Source of the DNA: Thermoleophilia bacterium UBA6103
GTDB lineage: Bacteria; Actinomycetota; Thermoleophilia; UBA2241
DNA length: 38,808 bases
Assembly: GCA_002423545.1 (NCBI GenBank)
Contig: DIWP01000028.1
Coordinates: forward strand, 1-38,808
Direction: 5' to 3'
The notes beneath the pieces were generated by a model. It saw nothing but the letters and a program-made list of their open reading frames with translations, was not told where the DNA came from and did no database searches. Shown one piece after another: positions 24,622-32,747 of this stretch. Numbering within the stretch: the first letter of the stretch is position 1; each line of letters opens with the position of its first letter. Position numbers and translations under genes: made by a program.

Positions 24622-25542
24622 TCATTCCGGCTCCAGCTCATCGGGGAAGCCCGGAGCACGCAGATCGGTGCCGACGGCGTCCTCGAGCATCTTGACGACC
24701 ATCGGTGACTGCGCGTCGCCGCCGTACAGGGCCCGAGCGCGAGCGAAGATCTGCTCTGTCAGGCCACCGAGCTCGAGCGGCACGCCGAACTCGCGGCCCA
24801 TCTGATGCGCGAAGTACAGGTCCTTGCGGGCCAGGTCCATCGTGAAGTCGATCTTGTAGCTGCCGCTCAGGATCAGCTGGCCCTCTGTCTCGTGGACGAA
24901 GCTGTTGCCGGAGCTCGCCTTGATGACGTCCCAGGCCAGCTTGAGGTCGACGCCACCTTGCTTGGCCAGCATGAGCGCCTCACCATCGGCGACCAGATGG
25001 ATGAACGCCAGCATGTTGGTGATGACTTTGATGACCGAGGCGCGTCCCAGCGGACCGATGTAGAAGACCTTGCCGCCCATCGACTCGAAGACGGGGCGAT
25101 GCGCGTCGAAGATCTCCTCGTCGCCGCCGACCAGCACCGTGATCTGTCCGGCCGCTGCCCGGTGCACGCCGCCGGTGACCGGCGCCTCGAGGCAGGCTAC
25201 GCCCTTCTCTGCGGCAAGCGTTGCCAGACGCTGCAGCTCGTGCAGGTCGTTGGTGCTCATGTCGATCCAGGTACCGCCACGGCGCAGACCCGCCAGCAGG
25301 CCGTCGGCGCCCGTCACTACCTGTGTGACCGCCTCGGGCGAAGGCAGGCAGGTGATGACCGCATCCGAGCGTGCCGCGACTTCGGCTGGCGAGCCGGCCC
25401 AGGCCGCACCGGCCGCGACCAGACCCGTGCCCGCCTCCTCGTGAAGATCGTGGACGGTCAGATCGAAGCCGTCCCGCAGGAGGCTCCCGGCCAGGTGGAC
25501 GCCAAGGCTCCCCAGGCCGACGAAGCCGATCTTCATGTCCAT
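24622..25542 (-). CDS. NAD(P)-dependent beta-hydroxyacid dehydrogenase (second paralog)
   Basis: A 306-residue member of the 3-hydroxyisobutyrate / tartronate semialdehyde dehydrogenase family. It shows KIGFVGLGSLGVHLAGSLL at the N-terminus, EAPVTGG, and the lysine segment KVITNMLAFIHLV. ATG 25542 has GGAGAG just upstream; a longer frame to 25635 lacks support. It is strongly similar throughout to the product of 45-992, including the block WIDMSTNDLHELQRLA and the C-terminal GTDLRAPGFP, so the two are duplicates that flank the window's catabolic genes. It lies upstream of the SDR operon on the same strand, but the 220-base gap contains that operon's own promoter, so it is a separate unit. Confidence 0.87.
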   Translation of the reverse strand: MDMKIGFVGLGSLGVHLAGSLLRDGFDLTVHDLHEEAGTGLVAAGAAWAGSPAEVAARSDAVITCLPSPEAVTQVVTGADGLLAGLRRGGTWIDMSTNDLHELQRLATLAAEKGVACLEAPVTGGVHRAAAGQITVLVGGDEEIFDAHRPVFESMGGKVFYIGPLGRASVIKVITNMLAFIHLVADGEALMLAKQGGVDLKLAWDVIKASSGNSFVHETEGQLILSGSYKIDFTMDLARKDLYFAHQMGREFGVPLELGGLTEQIFARARALYGGDAQSPMVVKMLEDAVGTDLRAPGFPDELEPE

Positions 25543-25707
25543 GTGCTCTCCGATCTCTCGCTGCGCGTTGCCGGCATCTGCCGCACGATGGCACGCGGAC
25601 GGCGCCGCTGTCAACACGGTCGCTTTGCTTTCCAACGCACCAGGACGCGCGCTGGTGCTTGTGCCGCACCATTACGGGCCTTTGGTGTTGGAAACCCACG
25701 GACTTCG

Positions 25708-25756
25708 GCGCATTCGCATGGTGTATGCGCAAGCCTCTCGCAGGTCCTCCTGCGAG
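25708..25756. promoter_or_regulatory. two adjacent inverted repeats
   Basis: GCGCAT (25708-25713) with ATGCGC (25725-25730), then CTCGCAGG-TCCT-CCTGCGAG (25737-25756), a perfect 8-bp stem. There is no T-tract. Possibly regulatory hairpins in the divergent promoter region. Confidence 0.3.
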
Positions 25757-25892
25757 CAGCATCGAAGCTGCGCAGCGTCTTCATACTAGCGTCTGCCCAA
25801 CGGCCTGTCTTTCCGTTACCGGGTGGTTTCTGTGCGTCTCTTTCGTGCGTGGGGACTTGGCAGCGGCCCCAGAAAGCAGATCCTGTTTGATG

Positions 25893-25908
25893 TTAACCGA
25901 TTGGTTGA
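25893..25908. promoter_or_regulatory. TetR-type operator upstream of the second binding protein
   Basis: TTAACC-GATT-GGTTGA is a palindrome with one mismatch that matches the perfect TTAACC-ACTC-GGTTAA at 31079-31094 in arm sequence and spacing. It lies about 80 bases ahead of the ATG at 25990. Confidence 0.55.
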
Positions 25909-25989
25909 TGGCGGCACGACGGGTCCGTGGGGTATCCATGAGGCTCGCGAGCCATGCACGTCGACCGGTCACCGAACAGAGGGAAAGAC

Positions 25990-27342
25990 ATGACTCCGGG
26001 TTCAGACCACAGGGACTTCGACTTCTTCAAGCGGCCGGTGTCCCGCCGCGGCCTGCTCAAGGGTGCGGCCGCCGTCGCCGGCGGGTTCGCCCTCGGGCCG
26101 GTGATCAGCGCCTGCGGCGGCGACAGCGGCGGCGGAGTCACCGGCGGCGGCGGAGATACCGGCGGCAGCCCCAAGATGGGCGGCACCTTCAAGGTCGGCC
26201 TCCCCGGCGGCCAGGGCAAGGACACCGTCGACCCGCACATCGCGCCGTTCGCGCCCGACGACGCCATCAACTGGCTCATGTACGACGGGCTCGTCCAGTA
26301 CAGCCCGGCCCATAAGCCCGAGCTGTTGCTGGCCGAGGAGATCACGCCGGACTCCGACGCCTCGGTATGGACGGTGCGTCTCAAGCCCGACATCCCGTGG
26401 CAGAACGGCACCATGGTCTCGGCCGGCGATGTGGTCTTCACGTTCCAGCGCATCTGCGATCCCGACAACCCGCTCGACGGCGCCTCGGCCATGGGCGGAC
26501 TCAAGCCGGAGAACGTCAAGAAGGTCGACGATCTGACCGTCACGTTGACCTACGATGAGCCGTTCGTGCTCTTCGCCACCGACGCCGTCACACAGCGGCT
26601 CGTGCACATCGTCCCCGCCGACTTCGACCCCAAGAACCCGATCGGCTGCGGCCCGTTCCAGCTTGTCGACTTCAAGCCCAGCGATCAGTTCACGTTCACC
26701 GGCTTCAAGGGCTATCACGGCGGCGCCCCGATGCTCGACGAGGTGACGCTGATCCAGCTCCCCGAAGAGACCGCCCGAGTGAACGCGTTCATGAGTGGCG
26801 CGGTCGACGCCATCGCCGAGCTACCGCACTCGCAGATGACCGCCGTGGAGAGCGCCGACCTCTCGGTGGAGATCATTTGCTCGGAGGGCGTCGGCGCCGG
26901 CTCCGTCGCCTCCGCCCAGGTCCTGGCCGAGAACGCCAAGGGCGCCGGTGTCAACGTCAAGGTCAACAAGGTCGACGGCGGCATCCTCTGGGGCGACGAC
27001 TATCTGACGTGGCCCTTCTCGATGGACTTCTGGGGGCTGCGCAACTACCTGCAGCAGGCGCTGTCCGGCTCCACCCCCGACGCCCCCTACAACGAGACCC
27101 ACTGGAAGAACGACACGTGGTACTCGCTCGTGAAGGAGGCGCTGCGCACCGTCGACGACGACCAGCGCAACGCTCTTGTGGGCGAGGCGGCGACCATCGA
27201 GCACAACGAGGGCGGCTACATCATCCCGACCTTCAAGAACCAGCTCGACGCGTACACCGACAAGGTAGGCGGCATCGTCACCAACGACGTGATGGGCATC
27301 CCGCTCGGCCGCTGGCGCTTCCGCGAGGTCTATTTCAAGTGA
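25990..27342 (+). CDS. ABC substrate-binding lipoprotein (SBP_bac_5) with an internal deletion
   Basis: A 450-residue Tat-exported lipoprotein (arginines 19-20 in VSRRGLLKGAAAV, lipobox Cys42). It closely resembles the binding protein at 32748-34361 on both sides of about residue 287. There, TAVESADLSVEI joins directly what in the paralog is separated by about 87 residues, including the conserved RQAFRLIVDRQQMID hinge helix and the DLEQAKSLLKEAG segment of the family. The frame is kept, so a shortened protein would be made, but it lacks part of the second lobe and may not bind ligand. AGGGAAAG precedes ATG 25990. No permease or ATPase is adjacent. A strong terminator follows, and a TetR-type palindrome precedes it. 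Confidence 0.82.
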   Translation: MTPGSDHRDFDFFKRPVSRRGLLKGAAAVAGGFALGPVISACGGDSGGGVTGGGGDTGGSPKMGGTFKVGLPGGQGKDTVDPHIAPFAPDDAINWLMYDGLVQYSPAHKPELLLAEEITPDSDASVWTVRLKPDIPWQNGTMVSAGDVVFTFQRICDPDNPLDGASAMGGLKPENVKKVDDLTVTLTYDEPFVLFATDAVTQRLVHIVPADFDPKNPIGCGPFQLVDFKPSDQFTFTGFKGYHGGAPMLDEVTLIQLPEETARVNAFMSGAVDAIAELPHSQMTAVESADLSVEIICSEGVGAGSVASAQVLAENAKGAGVNVKVNKVDGGILWGDDYLTWPFSMDFWGLRNYLQQALSGSTPDAPYNETHWKNDTWYSLVKEALRTVDDDQRNALVGEAATIEHNEGGYIIPTFKNQLDAYTDKVGGIVTNDVMGIPLGRWRFREVYFK

Positions 27343-27369
27343 GCCTCTGACGGCAACGGACCACCCCCG

Positions 27370-27414
27370 GCGAGCGCCCGACGGACCCCCCACCGTCGGG
27401 CGCTCGCTCTTTCT
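27370..27414 (+). terminator. rho-independent terminator
   Basis: A perfect 15-bp stem (27370-27384 with 27393-27407) around an 8-base loop, followed by TCTTTCT. It lies 28 bases after the binding-protein stop and between convergent genes. Confidence 0.85.
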
Positions 27415-27472
27415 ATAGCTCCCGGCCGACCGGCCCGGACCCCCCGGCTCGCCGCCTTTCTGAGTCCGGCTG

Positions 27473-28456
27473 TCAGGAGGGCGACCGACGCGTGAGCGCG
27501 GCTGCGGCGCCAGACGGGTGTGTGTGCATCGTGGCGGCGCTCAGCAACGCCAGCGCGGCCACGATGAGTGCCATCCCGCCCGCTTCCACCGGGCTCGGCC
27601 GCTCGCCGAGCTGCACCGCCGCCGAGATCACACCGACGACCGGGATCGCCAGGGTGCCGAGGCCGGCGATCCCCGCCGGCAGCGCACGCAGGATCCAGAG
27701 CCACAGCACCCACGCCAGGGCGTTGGCCAGCAGCACGTTGAACGCCAACGCCCCCACGAACGCCCCCGACCAGACGATCGGATCGTCGAGCTCGACCAGG
27801 GCGATGAGCCCCAGCGGCACGGTACCGAGCAACATCTGCCACGTGGTCAGGGAGAGCAGGTCGGCGCGTTCCGCGCACGCGTCGCGGCGATGGATGACCT
27901 TGGCGACGACCGCGCTGGCCGCCCACGACAGGCCCCCGGCCACAGCCAGCAGCGAGCTGGTGAGGCCGCGCAGCTGCCAGGGGCCGAGCACCAGGAGCAG
28001 CCCGAGAGCGCTCACGGTCACCGCCGCCCACTGGAGACCTGTGAGCCGTTCGCCGAGCAGCGGCCAGGCCAGGACCAGCAACCAGAACGGCATGGTGTAC
28101 GTCAGCATGGCGATCTTGCCGGCACCGCCGCTCTCGAGCGCCCACATGGTGAGTCCCACGAAGCCGGTGGTCTGCAACAGCCCCAGCAGCAGGACCAGAC
28201 CCAGCGGCCGCGGCGGCCGCAGCGGCCGCCGCAGGCCCGCCAGGACGGCGAACAGCGTCAGGGCCGCGAGGAGGTTGCGCAGGGTGGCGAACGTGAAGGG
28301 CGGCGCGTCTTGCAGGCCGACCTTCATGACGACCCAGTTGTAGCCCCAGATCAGCGCCAGGAGCGCGAGCACGGCCGCCGGCAGATATCTGTGTCCTCCT
28401 GCGATCTCTCCGCCTTTCGACACAGGCCACGGAGTCGACGCTGCAGACGGCTCCAC
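27473..28456 (-). CDS. EamA/DMT-family membrane transporter
   Basis: A 327-residue inner-membrane protein with ten hydrophobic segments in two five-helix EamA repeats. The first repeat starts at YLPAAVLALLALIWGYNWVV (the W-G-x-N-x-x motif of the family) and the second near LAVAGGLSWAASAVVAKVI. A glutamate-arginine GER element closes each half (LLGERLTG, LGERPSP). Family members export amino acids, purines or metabolites. The start is GTG 28456 or the in-frame GTG 28420, and neither has a strong ribosome binding site. It is transcribed towards the binding-protein terminator and lies downstream of the TetR gene on the same strand, separated by about 260 bases. The substrate is unknown. Confidence 0.85.
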   Translation of the reverse strand: MEPSAASTPWPVSKGGEIAGGHRYLPAAVLALLALIWGYNWVVMKVGLQDAPPFTFATLRNLLAALTLFAVLAGLRRPLRPPRPLGLVLLLGLLQTTGFVGLTMWALESGGAGKIAMLTYTMPFWLLVLAWPLLGERLTGLQWAAVTVSALGLLLVLGPWQLRGLTSSLLAVAGGLSWAASAVVAKVIHRRDACAERADLLSLTTWQMLLGTVPLGLIALVELDDPIVWSGAFVGALAFNVLLANALAWVLWLWILRALPAGIAGLGTLAIPVVGVISAAVQLGERPSPVEAGGMALIVAALALLSAATMHTHPSGAAAALTRRSPS

Positions 28457-28717
28457 GCCTCGTACGGCATCACGGCGCGTCGATCCTAGAGCATTCGCAC
28501 GAGGGCGGCGAAGTCGTCGTTCGCCGGTCCGGACTGCGGGACACGGCCGCCGGCGACAGGTGACCGCTGGGGCGGACTGTTGGCCGCACTGCTCTGTGAC
28601 AGGTGACCGGCGGACGGTCCGGCGATCTGCCCTGTGACACGACCGGGAGGGGAGCGTTCGCCGTCCTGGCCGGAAACGAGCGCTTCCGACCTCAGCTCAG
28701 GAGGCCGGGCAGCGTCC

Positions 28718-29386
28718 TCACGTGGGGGGCTGGGCGTCCGTGCCCCCGTCGAGCAGTTCGGGGAGCACGAGCGTCAGTATGCGCTCGAGCATGGCGTACG
28801 CGGCCTCGATGTCGAAGCGCTGCGGATCGATGAGAGCCTGCAGGGCGAGGCCGTCGATGACGGCGGACAGAAGCTGGGCGAGCGGACGCAGCTCGGCGCG
28901 CAGCTCGACGTCGCCGTCGGGATCGAGGCCCAGCCAGTCGAGCTTGAGATGGAGGTACCACTCGTAGAGCGTGGCCAGCCGCGGCCGCAGATCGTCGTTG
29001 CGCAGCGCGTGCGGCAGGAGGTCGTAGAACGCGAGGAAGCTGGGACTCGCCTCGCTCATGTGCTGCAGCTCATCGACCAGGCGCCGGGTGCGGTCCTGAT
29101 CGGTGACGCCCTGCATGCGCGAGGCCGACTCGAGGCACTCGTCGTGCACGGCTGCGTCGACCAGCGCGGCGATGAGGCCGGCCTTGTTGCCGAAGTAGTA
29201 CTTGGTCATCGCCTTGTTCTCGCCCGACTCTTCGGCGACCGCGTTGAGCGTCAGCGCCGAGAGTCCGCGTTCGGCCAGGATGCGTTGGGCGGCGGTCAGC
29301 ACGCGTATGGCCGTGGGAGAGAGAGCAGCGAGAGGATCGTCGACGGGGATCTGCGGCGTGCGGACGCCGCCGCGGCCGACGGCCAT
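28718..29386 (-). CDS. TetR/AcrR-family transcriptional regulator
   Basis: A 222-residue regulator. The N-terminal helix-turn-helix domain is clear: IRVLTAAQRILAERGLSALT, LNAVAEESGENKAMTKYYFG, then NKAGLIAALVDAA. The C-terminal ligand domain is generic. The open frame extends upstream to a GTG at 29590, overlapping the mttB stop, which would add an unusual 68-residue glycine/arginine-rich extension; I prefer ATG 29386 (GGGCAGGG upstream), giving the usual family length. It lies directly downstream of the third mttB-like gene and is probably co-transcribed with it. The palindromes at 31079-31094 and 25893-25908 are its best candidate operators, making it the likely controller of the mttB pair and of the second binding protein (inference). 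Confidence 0.87.
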   Translation of the reverse strand: MAVGRGGVRTPQIPVDDPLAALSPTAIRVLTAAQRILAERGLSALTLNAVAEESGENKAMTKYYFGNKAGLIAALVDAAVHDECLESASRMQGVTDQDRTRRLVDELQHMSEASPSFLAFYDLLPHALRNDDLRPRLATLYEWYLHLKLDWLGLDPDGDVELRAELRPLAQLLSAVIDGLALQALIDPQRFDIEAAYAMLERILTLVLPELLDGGTDAQPPT

Positions 29387-29576
29387 CTCGGGGACGCCCT
29401 GCCGTGCGCCCCCGGCGGCGTCGCCGTCGGCGGCGCCCGCCGACTCGCGCCCGCCGAGGATCCCAAGACCGGGGCGGACGCGACAGGAGCGTTCGTCGCC
29501 GACGGTCGGCGGACGGGCCGCCCCCCGGTGACCGTGTCGCTCGACTCCCGCCACGTGCCTCACCTCTCCCGCGTCC

Positions 29577-31001
29577 TTACTCCGAGCCACTGATGTCGTC
29601 GAGCGCCCGCAGCTGGTCCTCGGTCAGATAGGGATCGCGGGCCTCGTGCGCCGCGAGCTGCTGTTCGATGCGCTCCAGGGCAGCGTCGATCTCCGTGCGG
29701 CCGGCCTCCTGCCACGCCTCGAACGAGCTGCGGGCGCCGATCCACGGCATGAAGTGCTCGCCGGCCCGGATGCGACGCCTCGTCTCCCGTTCTCCCAGGA
29801 ACGAGCCGCCGATACCCACACGCTCGGTCGACTCGAGCATCAGCGTCTCGGCGCTGATCTCCACCGGCGCGAGCATGCGCTTCACCATGGCCACGATCTC
29901 CGCTTCGATGGGAATCAACGGAAGATACCACGTGTTGGAGCTGTCCATATGCCCGAAGCCGGCGGAACAGATGTCGGCGCCGCCGGCGGCGGTCGCCAGG
30001 GCCTTGAGCCCCTTCTCGTAGCCCGCCTGGATACCGGCATGCTTGGCGTCGGTGTGCAGGCCGGCATTGTGCACCGGCAGCCCGAGCCAGTGACCGATCT
30101 CGGTGCTGGCCACGCCGGCAAGAGAGTTCTCGAGGCACCCGAGCGACATCGTCGTGCTGCGCATGTCCAGCACGCCGGGGCCGCAGCAGGGGACCACGGC
30201 GGCCCCCGGATGCGCCGTCTCGATGACCGTCACGATGCCCAGTACCTCGGCCCACAGCTGAGCCAGGGTGCCGGCCAGGGTCACCGGGGCGGTGGCCCCA
30301 CTGATCGGCATGGAGTAGACCCACACCGGCGTACCGTAGCCGGCCAGCTCGGTGACCAGGTCGAGCAGCTCGCCGTTGACGCCGAGAGGAGAGAACGAGG
30401 TGCACACCACGCCGGTCCGCGGGCGCCGGCGGTAGCTCTCGAGGTCGCCTGACAGCACCTCGAAGATGCGCAGCACCGACTCGAGATGGTTCGGGCAGTC
30501 GACCATCAGGACCGGCTTGGCCGTCTCGCTGAGGTACGTGCGATACTCGACCAGCTCGCGGCGCTCCACCGGCACGTCGTTGGCCGTGAGGAACGTCCAG
30601 ACCATGTCGACCTCTGCCGTCTCGTCGTAGACGGCGGTGCCGACACGGATGTCCTCGAGCGTACTGGCCCGTCGTTCACCGGTGCGGTGATCGAGCGTCT
30701 TGGCCAGGCAGCCCGACATGCTGAAGTGTGGCGGCTGACCCTCGTCGAACACCACGTCGCTCTCGGGCGTCAGGCCGGCCATGAGCACCCGCCGCGGACA
30801 GGCGGCGACCGCGTCCTGCACCAGATGCTCCGGCAGGCGCACCACCGATCGCTCGCGATCGACCGTGGCGCCCAGATCTGCCAGCATGTCCAGCGCCCGC
30901 GACCCGTGCATGCGCATGCCCACGTGCTCCAGCAGCCAGAGCGCACCTTCGTAGACCCGCGACTTCTCCTCGTCGCTCAGCCAGCTCGCCTGCATCTGCA
31001 T
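29577..31001 (-). CDS. MttB-superfamily methyltransferase (third, non-pyrrolysine)
   Basis: A 474-residue MttB-family TIM-barrel protein. The pyrrolysine-loop equivalent near residue 315 reads HNAGLHTDAKHAGIQAG, which matches the amber paralog in length (AGA-amber-GDSK) with histidine at the amber position. The C-terminus has GIGGSFLGERETRRR and YLTEDQLRALDDI. ATG 31001 (or 30995) is preceded by AGAGGTGG. It is divergent from the amber mttB across a 137-base region that holds the TetR-type palindrome, and is followed by the TetR gene. The pair of pyrrolysine and non-pyrrolysine MttB under one operator suggests related methylated-amine substrates (inference). It ends in TAA. Confidence 0.9.
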   Translation of the reverse strand: MQMQASWLSDEEKSRVYEGALWLLEHVGMRMHGSRALDMLADLGATVDRERSVVRLPEHLVQDAVAACPRRVLMAGLTPESDVVFDEGQPPHFSMSGCLAKTLDHRTGERRASTLEDIRVGTAVYDETAEVDMVWTFLTANDVPVERRELVEYRTYLSETAKPVLMVDCPNHLESVLRIFEVLSGDLESYRRRPRTGVVCTSFSPLGVNGELLDLVTELAGYGTPVWVYSMPISGATAPVTLAGTLAQLWAEVLGIVTVIETAHPGAAVVPCCGPGVLDMRSTTMSLGCLENSLAGVASTEIGHWLGLPVHNAGLHTDAKHAGIQAGYEKGLKALATAAGGADICSAGFGHMDSSNTWYLPLIPIEAEIVAMVKRMLAPVEISAETLMLESTERVGIGGSFLGERETRRRIRAGEHFMPWIGARSSFEAWQEAGRTEIDAALERIEQQLAAHEARDPYLTEDQLRALDDISGSE

Positions 31002-31038
31002 CAAGCCACCTCTTCTGCGTGTGAGCTCACCGTGCGCC

Positions 31039-31066
31039 TTGACAGCCCGAGCGGCCGTTGTAAGCT
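31039..31066 (+). promoter_or_regulatory. candidate promoter of the amber mttB gene
   Basis: TTGACA (31039-31044, perfect -35), a 16-base spacer and TAAGCT (31061-31066). The palindrome at 31079-31094 would begin near +7, a typical repressor position. Confidence 0.5.
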
Positions 31067-31078
31067 AGCGAGCATGCA

Positions 31079-31094
31079 TTAACCACTCGGTTAA
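31079..31094. promoter_or_regulatory. TetR-type operator between the divergent mttB genes
   Basis: TTAACC-ACTC-GGTTAA is a perfect 6-bp-arm palindrome between the third and fourth mttB genes, just downstream of the candidate promoter. A near copy lies at 25893-25908. Confidence 0.65.
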
Positions 31095-31138
31095 CCCTAG
31101 TGGACCGAGAGCCCGCACGTCAAGGATGGAGGGTGCCG

Positions 31139-32611
31139 ATGAAGCGCAATCTGCAGGCCGGAGCACGACGCAACGCCGCCCTCAGGCTCGAGGTCCTCAC
31201 CGAGCAGGAGATCGACGAGATCCATCTTGCCACGCTCGAGGTCCTCGAGCGCACCGGCGTGTTCATCGAGGACGACGAGGCGCTCGAGATCCTGCACGGA
31301 GGCGGCGCCCGCGTCGAGGCCGCCACCAAGGTGGCGCGTCTGCCCGGCCATATCGTCGAGGCCGCCCTGGCGACCACGCCGCGATACTTCGCGGCCTGCG
31401 GCCGCAGCCCCGACAACGACTACCTGATGTCAGACGGCCGGGTCGGCTTCACCAACTTCGGCGAAGGCATCGCCATCGTCGATACATACACCGGCGAGCT
31501 GCGGGCGCCGACCAAGAAGGACGTGGGCGACTCGGCCCGCATGGTCGACGCGCTCGACCAGATCGACGTCTACGAACGCGCTCTGGGCGCCCACGACGTG
31601 CCGCAGGAGGTCGCTGCCCTGCACAACGCGCACGCGATCATGACCAACACGTCGAAGCACGCGTTCATCGGACCGCTCGACGGCTTCCAGTGCCGGCACA
31701 TGATCCGCATGGCGCAGGCCATCGCCGGCGGGCCGGAGCAGCTGCGCGAGCGGCCCTTCGTCACCTCAGTGACCTGCCCGGTCAGCCCGCTCAAGCTGGT
31801 GCGCGAGTGCTGCGAGATCATCGTGCAGTCGGCTCGTGCCGGCATCGCCACCAACGTACTGACCATGGCCATGGCCGGCGGCTCCTCGCCGGTCACGCTG
31901 GCCGGCACGCTGGTCGTCCAGAACGCCGAGATCCTGGCCGGCCTCACGCTGGCGCAGCTCACTGCGCCCGGATCGCCGATCGTCTACGGATCGTCCACCA
32001 CCGCGCTCGACCTGCGGCTCGCGTCGGCCTCCGTCGGCTCGCCGGAGCTGGCGCTCATCAGCGCCGCCGTGGTGCAGATCGCGCGCCGCTACCAGCTCCC
32101 GTCGTGGGTCGCCGGAGCCTAGGGCGACAGCAAGGTCACCGACGTGCAGTCCGGTCATGAGAAGACGCTCACGGGCCTCTTGCCCGCGTTGGCAGGCGCC
32201 AACCTCATCTACGGCCTGGGGATGCTCGAGTCGGGCGTCACGCTGGACTTCGCGCAGCTCGTCATCGACGCCGAGATCGCCGGCATGATCCGCCACACGG
32301 TGGCCGGCGTGCCGGTCAACGACGAAACGCTGGCCGTCGACGACATCCACGCCGTGGGCCCGTTCGGCGACTTCCTCTCGCTGCCGGCGACGATGGCGCA
32401 CATGCGCGAGCAGAGCCAGCCGCGGCTGATGGACCGTCGCGTGCGCGAGGAATGGCAGGAAGCGGGCGGCGAAGACGCCTACGTCCGCGCCCGCCGCGAA
32501 GCGCAGCGGATCCTCGAGACGCACGAGCCGGAGGCGCTGCCCGAGACGGTGCTCGCGGAGATGCAGGCGATCGTCGACGAGGCGGAGGCGGAGGCCGGCG
32601 TCCGCAGCTGA
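31139..32611 (+). CDS. mttB: trimethylamine methyltransferase MttB with in-frame amber (probable pyrrolysine)
   Basis: A 490-residue MttB-family methyltransferase when UAG at 32120-32122 (codon 328) is read as an amino acid; TGA at 32609-32611 ends the frame. In trimethylamine methyltransferase pyrrolysine (about residue 334 of about 495) binds the amine so that a methyl group can pass to the corrinoid protein MttC. Here the amber codon sits in the same place, in SWVAGA-amber-GDSKVTDVQSGHEK, and the sequence on both sides is good MttB (upstream VTLAGTLVVQNAEILAGLTL; downstream LDFAQLVIDAEIAGMI). The three paralogs have ordinary codons there. GGAGGG lies 5 bases before ATG 31139. The alternative is a nonsense mutation, but the position makes that unlikely. 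No pyl genes or mttC are in the window. A bidirectional terminator follows. Confidence 0.88.
32120..32122 (+). other. in-frame UAG, probable pyrrolysine codon
   Basis: TAG at codon 328 of mttB, in the active-site loop, followed without interruption by 162 sense codons of MttB sequence. Next base is G. I did not identify a clear PYLIS-like stem by eye, and bacteria do not always need one. Confidence 0.82.
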
Positions 32612-32671
32612 CCGGCACGCTGCCAGGACACGGTCGCGGACGAAGCCGCGAGACAGGTGGGTCACAACGAG

Positions 32672-32705
32672 GGGGGCGGCCGCTGGTCCAGCGGCCGCCC
32701 CCTTG
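32672..32705. terminator. bidirectional hairpin terminator between mttB and the third binding protein
   Basis: A perfect 13-bp GC stem (32672-32684 with 32690-32702) and a 5-base loop, followed by TTGT on the plus strand. It lies 60 bases after the mttB stop and 45 bases from the convergent binding-protein stop. The T-run is short. Confidence 0.6.
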
Positions 32706-32747
32706 TCAGGCGGCCTCGTCCGAAGCCACCTCAGTCGCGTCGACAGA

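Larger units (their letters stand above)
25543..25989. other. divergent intergenic region between the dehydrogenase and the second binding protein
   Basis: About 450 bases without a supported gene, holding the hairpins at 25708-25756 and the TetR-type palindrome at 25893-25908. TTGACA occurs on the minus strand at 25614-25609, but no good -10 follows it. Base composition is less GC-rich than the flanking genes. Confidence 0.5.

Noticed and set aside
29387..29590. A 68-residue N-terminal extension of the TetR regulator
   Set aside because: It would begin at a GTG overlapping the mttB stop and is low complexity. Starting at 29386 gives the usual TetR length.
32144..32611. A separate small gene downstream of a truncated mttB
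   Set aside because: It is in the same frame as the upstream part, is joined by conserved MttB sequence, and has no start signal of its own. The amber is the only break.
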